From Plantago ovata (Eukaryota; Streptophyta; Magnoliopsida; Lamiales; Plantaginaceae), in NCBI GenBank assembly GCA_028274465.1, contig CM051457.1:100811982-100875981 (forward strand): a stretch of DNA of 64,000 bases, read 5' to 3'. The translations under genes and the position numbers were made by a program. Position 1 is the stretch's first letter, and every line of letters begins with the position of its first letter. The notes below the pieces were generated by a model. That model was not told the origin of the DNA. It saw only the letters and a list, made by a program, of their open reading frames with translations, and did not search any database. Shown piece after piece: positions 10,127 through 22,569 of the stretch.

Positions 10127-13100
10127 ATGGCGAGTATCTCGCTCCGTGCTGTCTTGGAGAAGTAAATTTTAACCGGACCAAACTTCCTAGATTGGATCAG
10201 GAATATACGTTTGGTGCTGAGGTACGAAAAGATTGAGTACGTCTTGGACGAGGTCATTCCCGTGTGCCCCGAAAATCAGACTGCCGAACAGGTTGCTGCT
10301 TGGAATCAAGCCAACATGGCAAGGTTTGATAAGCATCTTGAGGATGCTAAATCCGCGCAGTGTATTATGCTGGCGGCAATGAGCAATGAGCTGCAGAGGC
10401 AACATGAAAGCATGTTGCCGTATGAGATGTTGAAGCATCTTGAGTCGCTCTTTAAGACGACAGCTAGAAGTGTTGAATTTGATTTGATCAAAGACATACA
10501 CAGATGCAAGCTCAGTGAAGGAGGGAACATGTCTGAGCATGTTCTCAAAATGATTGGTCTCTTTGAAAAGCTTGCCGATGCCGGCGTTAAGCTAGAGAAC
10601 AAGATCATGGTGATCTTTGTCCTTCAATCATTGCCGAGTTCGTATTCGCAGTTCATCATTAATTACACGATGAATGCGAAGGACGTAACACTGCCTGAAC
10701 TTCATAATATGCTGAAGACATATGATCAAACTCTTCCTAAGAAGGAAAAGTCGATTATGCTTGTTGGGCAACCGTCTAACTCAAACCCGAAAAGCAAAGG
10801 TGCTAAGGGTAAGGGAAAGTCGGGAGCCAAGGCTAACACTTAGAGTGATAAGCCAAAGCGTCCGAACCAGAAAAGGAAGTTCAAGAGAAGCGGAACGGTG
10901 CGCACAGATGAATGTCTTTTCTGTAAGCAGAAAGGACATTGGAAGAAAGATTTCCCTGAGCTTAGGGCAGATCAAGCCAAAAAGTCATCAGCTTCTGGCT
11001 CAGGTATGTTTGTTATTGAAATGAACATGACTACTTTTGACTCCAATGGTTGGGTATTAGATACATCCTGTGGCTCACGCATTTGTAATAATGTGCAGGG
11101 GCTAATTGATCACAGACTAGTCAAGCAAGGTGAAATCGACTTGCATGTTCGGAACGGCAATCCAGTTGAAGCCAAACGCGTTGGATGCAGCAAGATAGAT
11201 TTACCTTCGGGACAATGTTTAGAACTTGATAATGTTTATTTTGTTCCATCCATTGTCAGAAATATTATTTCCATTCCATTGTTAGACAATATGGGTTTCT
11301 CCTTTCGATTTGCGAATAATACTTGTTATTTTTCATTAAATGATCAATATTATGGAAAGGATCGCTTGGTGAATGGTTTATATATTTTGCAAAGTAGTCT
11401 ACCTTTATTTCAAATACATAATAAACAACCATCTTCAAGTAAGAAGAATAATCCATCTTATCTATGGCATTGTCGGCTAGGCCATATCAATGAAACACGG
11501 ATTCAAAGACTAAGGAAGTTGGACTACTTAGAACCATTTGATTTTGAATCATATGGTACATGTGAATCTTGTGTTAAGGGTAAGATGACGAACAAACCTT
11601 TTGTTGGACAAGGTGTTCGTGCCACTCGCTGCTTAGAGCTCATACATACCGATGTATGTGGACCGTTTAAAGTCCATGCGCGTGGGGGTTATCCTTACTT
11701 CGTTACCTTTACTGACGATTTCTCAAGGTATGAATATATTTAACTTATGAAGAATAAATCCGAGACCTTTGGGAAATTCAAGGAGTTTAGGAATGAGGTC
11801 GAGAATGAATTGAACCTAAGGATAGTCACTCTTCGATCAGATCGAGGAGGTGAATACCTTAGTGAAGAATTTATTGATTACTTGAAGGAAAATGGGATTC
11901 AATCGCAATGGACTCCTTCTGGAACACCACAGTTAAACGGTGTGTCTGAGAGGAGGAATCGAACCCTGTTAGACATGGTAAGATCAATGATTGGATTCTC
12001 GACTCTTCCAAAGTATCTGTGGGGATATGCACTACAAACTGCAATCTACATTCTGAACCGTGTACCATCTAAATCAGTGGAGAAAACTCCTTATGAGTTA
12101 TGGAAGGGAAAGAAGCCTTCTCTAGGCTATCTTAGACCTTGGGGCTGTCCTGCGATAGTCAAGCTGATGCTCACTGATAAGTTAGATGCCAAGGGTGTCA
12201 AAGTATATTTCATAGGCTATCCTCGTCAGACGAGAGGCTATGAATTCTATCATGCTGAAGATCACAAGGTGATCGTGTCTAGAAACGTGAAGTTTTTAGA
12301 AGCTGAATACCTCGAAGAAGAGAGGTTAGATGATATGATAGAACTTGAAGAAATTCAAGACTTTGACACGCGCGAACATGAGGTCTCAAAATCTTCTGAT
12401 TTGGACTCAAGTTCAGTGGGAGCTTTCGAAGCAGACAAGGGTGATGATATGACACTTGCAAGGCATGTCATAGTCAGTGGGAGTCCTGTGATTAGATCAA
12501 TAGTTGAAACCACACCTAGAGAACCCGTTGTCAACCAACCTGTGCAACAAGTTGCACAAGAGTAGCCTCCCACAAGGGAACATGGTCGCGCCCAACGACC
12601 AGCTGCATCAGTACCCACTGATAATGTTCGTGTTACACGAAGCCAGAAAAGAAAAGCACCAGAACAAGTCGAGCTCCATAGGTCGAAGATGATCCTAAAA
12701 GGACCTCAGAAGCAAAACCTTATGATAGAAGACATCAGTGAACTTGATATCGGTTTATCAGATCGGGAAGATCCCGAGACCTACAAAGAGGCAATAATTG
12801 ATATTGACTCAGACAAATGGCAAGAGGCCATGGAATTAGAAATGGATTCAATGTACCAGAACCAAGTTTGGAACTTGGTAGACTTGCCCCAAGGGGTTAG
12901 ACCAATTGGGTGCAAATGGGTCTTTAAACGAAAGACAGATGCCGATGGCAAGGTACAAACGCACAAAGCTAGGCTTGTGGCGAAAGGATACACGCAAAGG
13001 TATGGCATCGATTACGATGAAACCTTTTCACCGGTAGCAAAATTGAAGTCCATTCGAATTCTACTTGCAATAGCTGCCTACTATGATTATGAAATCTGGC

Positions 13101-14157
13101 AGATGGATGTAAAGACAGCCTTCCTCAGAGGCAACCTTGAGGAAGAGGTCTATATGTTTTCATGATCATTTATGTAGATGACATTTTGATCATGGGAAAC
13201 AATGTCTCTATGCTAGAAGAGACTAAAGTTTGGTTATCAAGTACCTTCTCGATGAAGGACTTGGGTGAAGCGAACTACATCCTAGGGATCAAGATCTTTA
13301 GAGATAGATCCAAGAGGATGTTGGGAATGACACAGTCCACCTACATCGACAAAATACTGAAGCGTTATAAGATGGACGACTCAAAGAGAGGCTTTCTCCC
13401 AGCTAGGCATGGGATTGTCTTATCAGGTAAGGATGGTCCTAAAACTGATGAAGAAAGAAATGCAATGAGTCGTGTGCCCTATGCTTCGGCAGTAGGGTCT
13501 ATAATGTATGCAATGAATTGCACAAGGCCCAATGTGGCATACGCGCTTAGTGTCACTTGTCGACACCAACAGAATCCAGGAGTACCTCACTGGACTGCTG
13601 TGAAGAACATTCTTAAGTACCTTAGACGGACTAAAGACATGTTCTTGGTGTTTGGTGGAGAACCAGAACTAAAGATGTTTGGGTATGTCGACGCTGGTTT
13701 TGAATCAGATCCTGATGACTTTAAGTCACAAACAGGATACGTATTCAAATTGAACGGAGGAGCTGTCTGTTGGAAGAGTTCTAAGCAAGCCACGGTTGCT
13801 GACTCATCCACAGAGGCCGAGTACATTGCTGCATTAGAAGCATCGAAACAAGCTATCTGGATTTCAGAGTTCTTGAAGGAATTGAGGGTTGTTCCTGCTC
13901 CCAGTCGAATAACGATTTATTGTGACAATACGGGCGCCGTCGCTCAAGCTAGGGAGCCTAGATCTACAAACAAGAACAAACATGTACTTAGAAAATATCA
14001 CGTTATACGTGAGATTATAGATAGAGGAGAAGTTAGTATAAAACGTGTCTCTACCACGGACAACGTGGCAGATCCTTTCACCAAGGTCTTATCAGTGGAA
14101 GTCCACTTAAGACATTATGCTAATCTGGGCATTAGGCATAAAGGTGACTGGCTCTAG
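10127..14157 (+). pseudogene. Copia-1 gag-pol region (fossil)
   Basis: The parts in Copia order are: gag (about 10127-10900) with a CCHC knuckle region near 10910-10960; retropepsin (about 11040-11300, WVLDTS); GAG pre-integrase (LWHCRLGHINE, near 11463) and integrase core ([31 protein letters not shown]) to about 12300; reverse transcriptase (WVFKRKTDADG, IWQMDVKTAFL, YVDDILIMGN), about 12800-13400; and RNase H (SDPDDFKSQTGYVF, DSSTEAEYIA), about 13680-14100. The region is broken at about half a dozen places and is treated as a fossil. Confidence 0.9.
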
Positions 14158-14171
14158 TCCAAGTGGGAGAT

Positions 14172-16251
14172 TGATAGTGTATATGTCCTAGAGACAGCCT
14201 TTACTAAGGGCATGGTGCCCTTATAGAGGGCATATATGTACTATTACACAGGTCAACGTAATATAATATATGTTTGTTGCATTTTACTATTGAGTATCGC
14301 TTTCATATTTATATTACACCAGGCTGCAGCATGTCATATCTTTATTACTGTCTGTATTGATATTAAACATGTCCCCTCGGATAGATGACCGATCACACAG
14401 TTAGTGGGAGCTATGTGAGTTATCATCTATCCCAAACTCTCCCTAGTCGTGGTTCATCTCGGATGTGGGGGTCTGAATGAACCTGACAAGACTAGTATGC
14501 GTGGAGGTTATACTTGTTGGAGCAAGTGTGAGCCGATCCCACGGCCACGGAACGGATTGTTGGACAATCAAGGAACGTTCCCATAACTGCGCATAGTTGT
14601 TCGAAGAAGCTTTATCGAACAATGGAAGTACCCACCGGACACTCCCATCGATGTATACTCTACACCGACGTGTCTATGGGAACCGGTGAGTTGTCGAAGT
14701 GATGCCATTCGTCCTTTGTACTTACAGGACTTTATCATCACATTTGTTGCCCCATATCCTTGGTGGACCCGTCGATGTCAGCTATGAATAAGCAGCTGAC
14801 CTAAGACACGATCCAGGATTATGGCTGAATACAAATGGGAGTGATAAGTGATTTTGTGAAGGATTCATCTCTCAAGTGTAGCACAGGAGAGCACTGCTCA
14901 TAGTCTGCATAGTTGTGTTGGTAAAGTCACTGGCCAGTGCAAATGATATATTATGATGGTCATAAGTATATCTTAACCAAGCAACTCCCTGAGATGCCCG
15001 TGGATGTATTATTGGGATAGACACTTCATCGATCCTAGATACATTCGAGCAAGTCAGATGAAGGAACGTTACCATCGCCGCGTTGAGCGCAACAGGCTTC
15101 GCAACGAAAGGGTTAAGCTTTGAGAAACCTCTCAAACGTCCTCACGTATTAATATTGCAAATGGAACCGTCTAGGAATTCCATGTTGCCTAGTCTAGGAC
15201 TTGCTTAATACGGTGAGGCCCTATGGGTCACACTATGTGGTGATTCAGTCTATCAGAATATCCTTGAACATGGAATCGCAATTAATTTGGAATTAATTGT
15301 GATTGATGGATTATAATTGATTTGGAATTAATTATAATGTTTGGTGGCTCAATTAATGATTTGGAATTATTAATTGAATTGGCTAATTAATTGTATTTCA
15401 TATAAATACAATTAAAGATTATATTTTAGAAATATAATGGAGGTTCGATTAGAAAGGATATGTTAATTTAGAATTAAAATATGCACTTGGGCAAAATCTA
15501 CTTGGAGTTTGGATTGCCTTAGAAATATAAGTGGGTCCCAAAAGTGGGACCCACCTCCCGTAGGACTAGGCGCGCGCGCGCGCGTGGTTTTTTAGGGGAA
15601 GGAGTTCGACTCCTTCCTCTATTAGAAGTCCATGGGATAAGTTAGATTTTCCTGATTGAGTTTTAATTTGATTGGGAATGAATCTAGACTTGATATTGGT
15701 TTCCTTGTGCGATAAGAATTAGATTCCTATTCCTTTACGAAGTCTAATTGCTTGTGCTTTAGGCTTCTATAGACTACTATATATAGTGGACTATTAGAGA
15801 GCTTTATACACAGTTTTGAACACAGTTATTCTACCCAGTTTTCTTAGAGAAAATAAAAGCTCTCCCCTCCTCCCTTAGCCACCCACGCGCGCGCACCACC
15901 ACCAACGGAGGAATTGCCGCCCCGTCTTCTTGGTCACACAAAGAATATCCTAGCATTCTTCCGATAGGCTGTTCATCCGTGGATACCAAGGTTGAGGTTC
16001 TAGGAGCTGGAAACTAACTCTTATTGTCTTGCAGATATAAGGAGCATTGTAGATATCTTCGACTTCGACGAAGGAGAAGATACACCGGATTATTACGAAG
16101 ACTTGGAAGCTGCTTTGGAAGTAAGGTTAGTCTTCTAATTGACGTGTTTATATATATACGACATATGCATAATCAATTAACCTGTATGTTAAGAAATTTT
16201 TTGAAATTCCGCTGCGTACCCTAGGGGTAACTCTGACCGTATTTTCTTACA
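14172..16251 (+). repeat. 3' LTR of Copia-1
   Basis: A 2080-bp copy of the 5' LTR. The length difference comes mainly from a short indel near 14980. It ends TTTTCTTACA at the target duplicate GGTCC (16252-16256). Confidence 0.95.
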
Positions 16252-17224
16252 GGTCCCATTTGCAATATTAATACATGAGGACGTTTGAGAGGTTTCTCAA
16301 AGCTACCCTTTCGTTGTTGAAGCCTGTTGTACTCAATGCGGCGATGGTAAGGTCCTTTCATCTGACTGACTCGAATGCATCTAGGATCGATGAAGTGTCT
16401 ATCCCAATAATACACTCAATGTATCTTTAGTGAGTTGCTTGGTTAATGCGATATATCTTATGACCATTCATAAATATATCCATACGCTGGCCAGCGGTTT
16501 TACCAACACAACTATGAACGACTTGAACAATTCTCTCCAATACTACACATGAGAGATGAATCCTCACAGGAACACTTATCATCCACATTTGTAATGTAGC
16601 AATGATCCCAAAAGGGACGTAGCAGGCTGCTTATTCAGAGCGTGCATTGGATTCCTTCCAAAGACATGAGGCAACAAATGTGATGATAAAGTTCTGGGAG
16701 TCAAAGGACGAACGGCATCACTTCGACAACTCTAGTTTTCATAGACACTTCAATGTAGAATATACATCGATGGGAGTATCTAGTGGGTTCTTCCATTGTT
16801 CGAAATCCTCCTCGAACAACTATGCCCAGTTATGGGAACATCATGGATTCGTCTAACGGTCCATTCCGTGGCTGTGGGATCGACTCACACTTGCTCTAAC
16901 AAGTATAACCTTCACGCATACTAGTCTCAATTGCCTCATTCAGACCCCTACATCCGAGATGAGCTTCGACTAGGGAGAATTTGGATAGATGATGATTCAC
17001 ATAGTTCCCACTAATTATTTGATCAGTCATCTATCCACAGGGGACATGTTTGATATCTATACAAACCAACCAGATAAAGATATGACATGATGTATGCCTA
17101 ATGTAATATATAAATACGTATGTAAACATAAACATGGATAAACAAACATATAATATATTACGTTGACTATGTAACAGTACATTTGCCCTTAATAAAGATT
17201 GTCTCTAGGACATACATACTATCA
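16252..17224 (-). mobile_element. Copia-type LTR fragment, minus strand (piece 3 of 3)
   Basis: This completes the LTR that starts at 2415. On the minus strand it begins TGATAGTATGTATGTCC at 17224. The sequence is the reverse complement of roughly 47636-48610 in the solo LTR at 47636-49643, to which it is closer than to the Copia-1 LTRs. Together the three pieces give about 1.53 kb of a 2.0-kb LTR. No polypurine tract follows at 17225, so it is either a solo LTR or the outer end of a 5' LTR. Confidence 0.85.
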
Positions 17225-18160
17225 TTAACATATATACCCTTTATCTCATTCACTCTTGAGCGATGTGAAATGCGGGATATTACACCGACATTAAGTCCTA
17301 TCTTCACACTCCACTTCTGAGGAGCTAGCATAAGTAAGAAGGCAATACTTTGCTAGCTCTACATACCCATAGCTGCTCCAGCACGTACCACATTTTTCCC
17401 TCATACTCAAACAAATAAGAATTAGATATTGATGCCTTGCGATTCGTTCTCCATGTACCGATGCACAAAATCATACGGAAGTAGATATCCACATGCAACA
17501 ACTAGTTCAAACTAGCACTCTGCTTCAGACCTTCATGATTGACATCGTTCTTCAACCTCGGGCTTAATGATGCGACTAAGAACTTGCCTCGTTATTCTGA
17601 GGTGGTCTTCTTGAGACCAATGGGCACTAAATCGTTCCTACGTCGTTCACCTACCACAACGCCTTTCCTGAGTAGCATAACTCTAGTACCTGCTCCTTGA
17701 CCTTGACAATGAGAGACTTCAAACCTTCGCCTAGCTTAGCTGCTTCCATTTTCCATCTCTATGCTCCTCGCCTTCGGACGACAGTCTTCTCCAAAATCGC
17801 TAGCACACCACTCTTCACCTCCCTGGTATTGCCAACTAGACACAACAACATTGATCAAAATTCAAAGTTCGATACAAAATTATCTGATTTATAATTCAAA
17901 ATGGAGCTAGTCATGCAACGGTCAACCATCCGCATAATGATTTGCATCCGATCCAAATTCATCCGATTAGAAATCATTCGAAATTTATCTTGGGTCAGTT
18001 CGGATATGATATTGCTCAATAGATGTATGTATATATGTTCTATATACGAATTCATTGATTTGGGCTAGTATCCATCTTGTGCCAGTTCGGATCTTAGTTC
18101 ACTATACTGAAAAGTATATGTTCTGCACATCTGAGAACTTCTATAATAGGTGGAAATTTA
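17225..18160. other. Unassigned intergenic sequence
   Basis: No conserved protein, RNA or repeat structure is recognised. There are only short open frames with no familiar domain. Confidence 0.5.
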
Positions 18161-18184
18161 TTAGAAAGTTTTGAAAGCAGTTAG

Positions 18185-18345
18185 AAACTGTTCTTTTCGT
18201 CTGAACAGAACTGAACTGAATTGAACAGAACTGAACAAAACTGAACATAATTTATTTGTAATATAAAATATAACTAAGTAAGTGTGAACATAACAGAACT
18301 GAACTGAATGAACCTGAACTGAACTGGACAGAACTGGAAATAATG
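18185..18345. repeat. Imperfect GAACTGAACAGAACT simple repeat
   Basis: Two blocks (about 18195-18250 and 18290-18345) of imperfect 5-10-bp repeats of the type CTGAACTGAA / CAGAACTGAA, separated by an AT-rich spacer. Confidence 0.7.
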
Positions 18346-18444
18346 AGTTTTCAGATGAAGAGAACAAAGCCTTATTCTTAGCTGAAAAGTTCGGAATAAT
18401 TGTTCCAACTGATAACCCTTGGAGCACAAAGCCAACCCCTCAAG

Positions 18445-18640
18445 GATGATCAGAGGAAGTACTTGGTGGAAGCTAAGGAAGAGCTCAAGAGCATAGAGTA
18501 AAGGAAGTACTTGGTTGGATAGTTAAAGAAGAACTCGATAATTGTTGAGTAGAGGAAGTAATTAGTGGAGTACACCAGGGAATAACTCGATCTGAGTACA
18601 AGAGAGTACTTAGATGAAAAGTTAAGGAAGAACTCGGGGG
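18445..18640 (+). repeat. Tandem repeat of about 50 bp, four diverged units
   Basis: Units begin with a variant of GAGGAAGTACTTGGTGGA and contain AAGGAAGAACTCGA-like segments. They are followed by a G homopolymer (about 18638-18649). Possibly the remains of a coding repeat or part of a decayed retroelement; no known protein is recognised. Confidence 0.55.
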
Positions 18641-18654
18641 GGGGGGGAGATGTT

Positions 18655-19193
18655 ATAATGTTTGTAGATAGGATTACTGTAAGGTTAGTTATCTATCTAA
18701 AAGTGACATTAAATCCGTAGGTGAAGGGTAGTGGATTAGTTGAAGGATTACGCCACCTTCAGAGACCACTCTAAAATGCTTGTGTCAAACTTACTTTCAG
18801 TAACCTGTTTTATTATGCTTTACTTTGATGTGTATTACTTTTTGTGGTTAAGAAGTACTCACAGTATTATGTCATTTCTAACAAGGATATATATGTGATG
18901 AAGTTAACTAGTTAAGCATACTGAACGATAGCATTTACTACAAAAGACTTTTGTGCTCTGAATGTTAAAGTACCAAATAGCTGAAAAGTTATATGAGAAA
19001 CATGAAATCTGACAAGCAGTACCAGATAGCTGAAAAGTTATTTTGAGGAACCTCATATTTGATGAAACGAGTATCATATTTCTGACAAGAAATCTGAGAC
19101 TAACAGTTAGACAAAGGAAATTTTGCAAAAACTGTTAAAATACTTTTCACCTCCCACCCTAGTCCTTTAACCTTGTTGTCTTAGGGGACCAAC
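18655..19193 (+). mobile_element. LTR fragment related to the solo LTR at 41140-42652
   Basis: Segments such as GTGGATTAGTTGA, GATTACGCCAC and TTTTCACC...CTAGTC, and the terminal GGGACCAACA, occur in the same order as in the last 500 bp of the LTR at 41140-42652. Only the 3' half can be recognised and no target duplication was found. Confidence 0.55.
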
Positions 19194-21723
19194 ATAACTC
19201 CAAATACACCCATACCACCTTATGATTCCACCGGGGTTCGAAACCCCGACCTCTCCTGTGCTACTCCAGCTTCATTGGCTCACTGTATGCGTTTGAAATC
19301 CATGTTTTCTGGCCCAAAAACATCCTAGGAGCCTAAGAAAAAGTCCTACATGGCCCCAAACACTTGCCATGTTTTGTATCGTGTCTTAAAGAGGCATCGC
19401 GCGTGCACACTCGCCAAATCAGTCTGTCATGCACCTGGTCTCTCTTCCACACGCTTTGGCACGCTTTGTGTGCGTGCAGTTCTTTAGTTCACTGATCCAG
19501 TTTAGTTACAATTCATGGTTTAGACCCAATTTGTGATTGAACCGGTTCTCCTCTCGTCTGGATTGGCCATCCCGACCGATCCTTCTTTTTCAGCTTCTCC
19601 TTTGCGTGTCCATCACCATTAATTAATACCATAAGATAACTTTAACTCTACTAAAGTTCGAATTGATGCATGATGAGCTGTGAAATCTATTTTTTATTTA
19701 TATTGATTCACCAATAACTAGAATTTATTATTGATTAGTGTTAACTTTTAGAATGTGGCAAATTTTTAAATTGAAAACATTGAATCGTATGGGTGATTAT
19801 AAGTATGTCTAAAATTTTGAATGATAATGAAATGTAGTAGTGTTGAATTTTCAACCAGCAGAGTCAGAGATCTGAATCATTGTATGGAGGACACTTGCAC
19901 AAGGACTCAGTTTTGAGTGGTCTCATTTTTTTGGTTGATTAACTCACACTCTTATTACTACGAGTATTTCCACTAAAACAAACAAAACACATTATACAAA
20001 CACCTTTAAAATAAACCGTTTAATGAAAAGTAAAGGTAAAAAATTTAAAGATAAAAAAAATTATGTATTACAAGTAAAACTTTTTTTTTTAATTATATGT
20101 TTGTCGATTTTTTTTTTTTTTTTTTATAATTTGGCATAGGCCTTAATATTCGTGAGTCGTGTCTACCAACCAATCACCAACCACTAGCTTCAACCACCTG
20201 TCAAGATTCACTATATATAGAGAAGCTTGTTGTTTGTCCAGGTCCCCCAGGATCATCAAAAACATCGATAGAGAGAAAAAAGTGTGAAGGTGACAAGTGA
20301 GTTGGTTTTTTTTCCTTGTTCATTGAAAATTGTTTTCCAAACCCAACATGTACGTAGGTAATATGATTAATGCGACACACACTTCAATCATAAATTTTAA
20401 ACATGAGTTAAGGTGTTGTTATCTACAGCTAAATATAAAATGTAAGTGTACATGTTTCAATCAAGTGCGTTTACATAAGTGTTCACCTATGAGTTCATCA
20501 ACCCCTATATTATGAAAATAGAGCACTTAACCGCCTTTATTTAATTTTACATATTCTAACACAATAATTACTCTACAGCTGTAGTTGTTTGTCTTGTGCA
20601 GGAAGTAGACTTATATTAGTAGATTCTCGAATTACAAGAAGGCTTGTAGATGGAAAAGACTTATTTAAGGAAGGACTTTAAAAGGAATTCAACTCAAAGA
20701 AGGAAAAAAAGATCTTACAAGAAAAAGTCGATTCCAACAAGAAGTTTGATATCAAATCCTGTCCACATATAGCATCAAGACGTGTTTCCTGATTGAAATC
20801 GACTATTTTTCCACTGCTATATATACGAGAGGGTCGACAAGAACAGAGGAGACGACACAGAGATGAGAGCTTCCAGATTTCCTAGAGAGTTTGAGGTTCT
20901 TTATTGTTTGTGTACGTGTCTTTTACACAAGTTTATATTCTAGACTTCTCTAACAAACGTATTGAAGGTAGAATAGATAGGGTGCGACTTTATATCATCT
21001 CTTAGGTTACTTGTGTTGTTTTGAGCTAAGGTAGAAGAAGAGAGTATAACACCGTTGTACGAACGTTCTTTCTTAGTGATTTCTGCCTTGGCTAGATATC
21101 AAGCAAGCTCACAAAGCTGCTTGAAAATTTTCAAACACAAGTTCTTCTTTATATTCCGATGTGCTTTAACTTTGACATATTATTTGTGTTTGTATTTACT
21201 AATCTGCAGGTTTCTGACCAGTATCTATAGAGATTGACCTAGGTGTTCATCCAACACCGTAGTCAACCTGTTACGTCTGACGTGTTAATGTGCACTTAAA
21301 ACAAGTTATATCAATCCTACATTCTTTCATATTGAACTGATAAGCTGAATTTACTGAATTTATACGAAAGCAAAGTGGATATATTTAGAGTATAAACAAC
21401 AAATCCAAACTGAATTTTACTTGAATCAAATGAAAATTGAATGGAAGTCATCGTTTTCATATGAAAATAACAGTATCGTACAATGCATGGTTATTTTTTC
21501 AAATGAAAATAGGAGCACCTTATAATAGATTGTTGAATGATGAAAATGTAAGGTAAAAATCGTGTTGTCAATGTTGCTCCCTCCAGATAGTTCAACTTCA
21601 ATCCCTGGACCTTGTCGCGGATTACAAAGGGTCAGATTCGAACCCTGAACCTTGTCGTATGGGAAATTAGAAGTATAATAAATAGACTTCATCATACAAA
21701 AAATTAGCTGATTGCTAATGAAC
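19194..21723. other. Intergenic, with two promoter-like TATA motifs and a possible decayed LTR
   Basis: AT-rich, no convincing gene. CTATATATAG at about 20211 is followed by a GA-rich leader-like stretch, and CTATATATACGAGAGG is near 20819. The segment from about 20600 to 21260 has the look of an LTR (TATA, then a purine-rich leader, then ...CATCCAACA) but has no matching second copy or target duplication in the window. Long T-runs lie at 20083-20126. Confidence 0.35.
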
Positions 21724-22020
21724 TCATCGACTTGTGAACTTTCTCTGCTCTATCCGCCCTCGTAGACAAAGAAACTCATCTACCGAACATGGCAGCATTA
21801 AGGGGCCATGCGTGGGGTAATCGTAAAGTTCACTAGCTCTGTCAAGAATCTCTTGAAACAAGGGATTGTACAAGTATGAAATCGGGATTAAAAACCTCTT
21901 ACTATGTTGATCATCGTTTTGATCATCATTTGCTATCCCTACTTGCACCACAACCCACCCCTTCTTCGCCTTCGTCTTCTTTCTTTCGTTAAATCCTGGT
22001 GTTGCAACAAATGAAGGCAT
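21724..22020 (-). CDS. SAUR family protein (small auxin-up RNA)
   Basis: A single-exon gene of 98 aa, the usual size and structure for SAUR genes, which are intronless. After a variable basic N-terminus (MPSFVATPGFNERKKTKAKK) come the SAUR core motifs WVVVQVG, KRFLIPISYLYNPLFQEILD, then ELYDYPTHGPLMLPC and SVDEFLCL. SAUR proteins are small auxin-induced proteins; many inhibit PP2C.D phosphatases at the plasma membrane and so promote acid growth. This role is known for the family and not shown here. An insert of polar residues (DDQNDDQHSK) between the first two core strands is longer than usual. The frame is intact, and the upstream TATA box supports an active gene. Confidence 0.9.
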   Translation of the reverse strand: MPSFVATPGFNERKKTKAKKGWVVVQVGIANDDQNDDQHSKRFLIPISYLYNPLFQEILDRASELYDYPTHGPLMLPCSVDEFLCLRGRIEQRKFTSR

Positions 22021-22097
22021 TTTTATGGAGGTTTCAGAATTCTTGAAGTAGCTATGACTTGATCGAGTGATGATTATTATTCGAAAAAGTGGATCAT

Positions 22098-22105
22098 AAT
22101 TTATA
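22098..22105 (-). promoter_or_regulatory. TATA box of the SAUR gene
   Basis: TATAAATT on the minus strand, about 78 bp upstream of the SAUR start codon. This spacing would leave a 5' UTR of about 45-50 bp, usual for this gene family. Confidence 0.55.
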
Positions 22106-22569
22106 GAGATAAAGATTCATGATAAATATTCTGCTTTGTAATAGAGAATAAAATGAGTTGAGTACATGAGTGATACAATCTATGCCTAATCATGGTTAAG
22201 TTAAATCAGTTTCCTATGTTCCCTTTTACTGTGTTTGTCTTGTGGTAATTATCTATATGCTTAGTGATGATAAGTACGAGAGGAAATGCTGTATGCCAGC
22301 CTTAATTTACATAGATTCTCGAGAATACAATCTTTGCGCTTTCCCCATCTTAAAATGACAAATGCAAATATCCTATCATAATTTTTTCCTTTTTACATAA
22401 CGCTGGTAATCGCACTGCTACCCTTTGATCTAGCGCACAATGCGTAGATCTCACAAACTTGTATATAATAGCCTATAAATCATGTGACATACTGAAACAG
22501 AACAAGTGGGCCTCATCTTCATGCTTTTTTCCTTTTTGCGTAATAATACTAACAACCTGCCATGCTACT

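Larger units (their letters stand above)
6484..16251 (+). mobile_element. Ty1/Copia LTR retrotransposon (Copia-1), full length but broken
   Basis: A 9768-bp element with both LTRs, a primer-binding site (TATCAGAGCCAGG, just after 8554), gag-pol and a polypurine tract (AAGTGGGAGAT, just before 14172). The target duplication GGTCC is at 6479-6483 and 16252-16256. LTRs of about 2.07 kb with TG...CA ends and a tRNA-Met-type primer site fit the long-LTR Copia lineages (Tork/Angela-like); the lineage call is tentative. By eye the LTRs differ at about 2% of positions, which suggests an insertion under roughly one million years old at commonly used plant rates. The coding region is broken at about half a dozen places, so it is a fossil. 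It was inserted into an older LTR that the CACTA element also interrupts. Confidence 0.95.

Noticed and set aside
19215-19275. tRNA-like B-box motif (GGGGTTTCGAACCCC, minus strand) suggesting a SINE or tRNA
   Set aside because: The match has an extra base compared with a B box. No A box at the right spacing, tRNA cloverleaf, poly(A) or target duplication was found.
20330-20515. Short open frame after a TATA-like motif
   Set aside because: 61 codons with no recognisable domain, and no support from splice or codon signals.
20600-21260. Possible solo LTR with TATA box
   Set aside because: The layout is suggestive, but no second copy, target duplication or defined end was found. It is mentioned only as a possibility in the intergenic entry.
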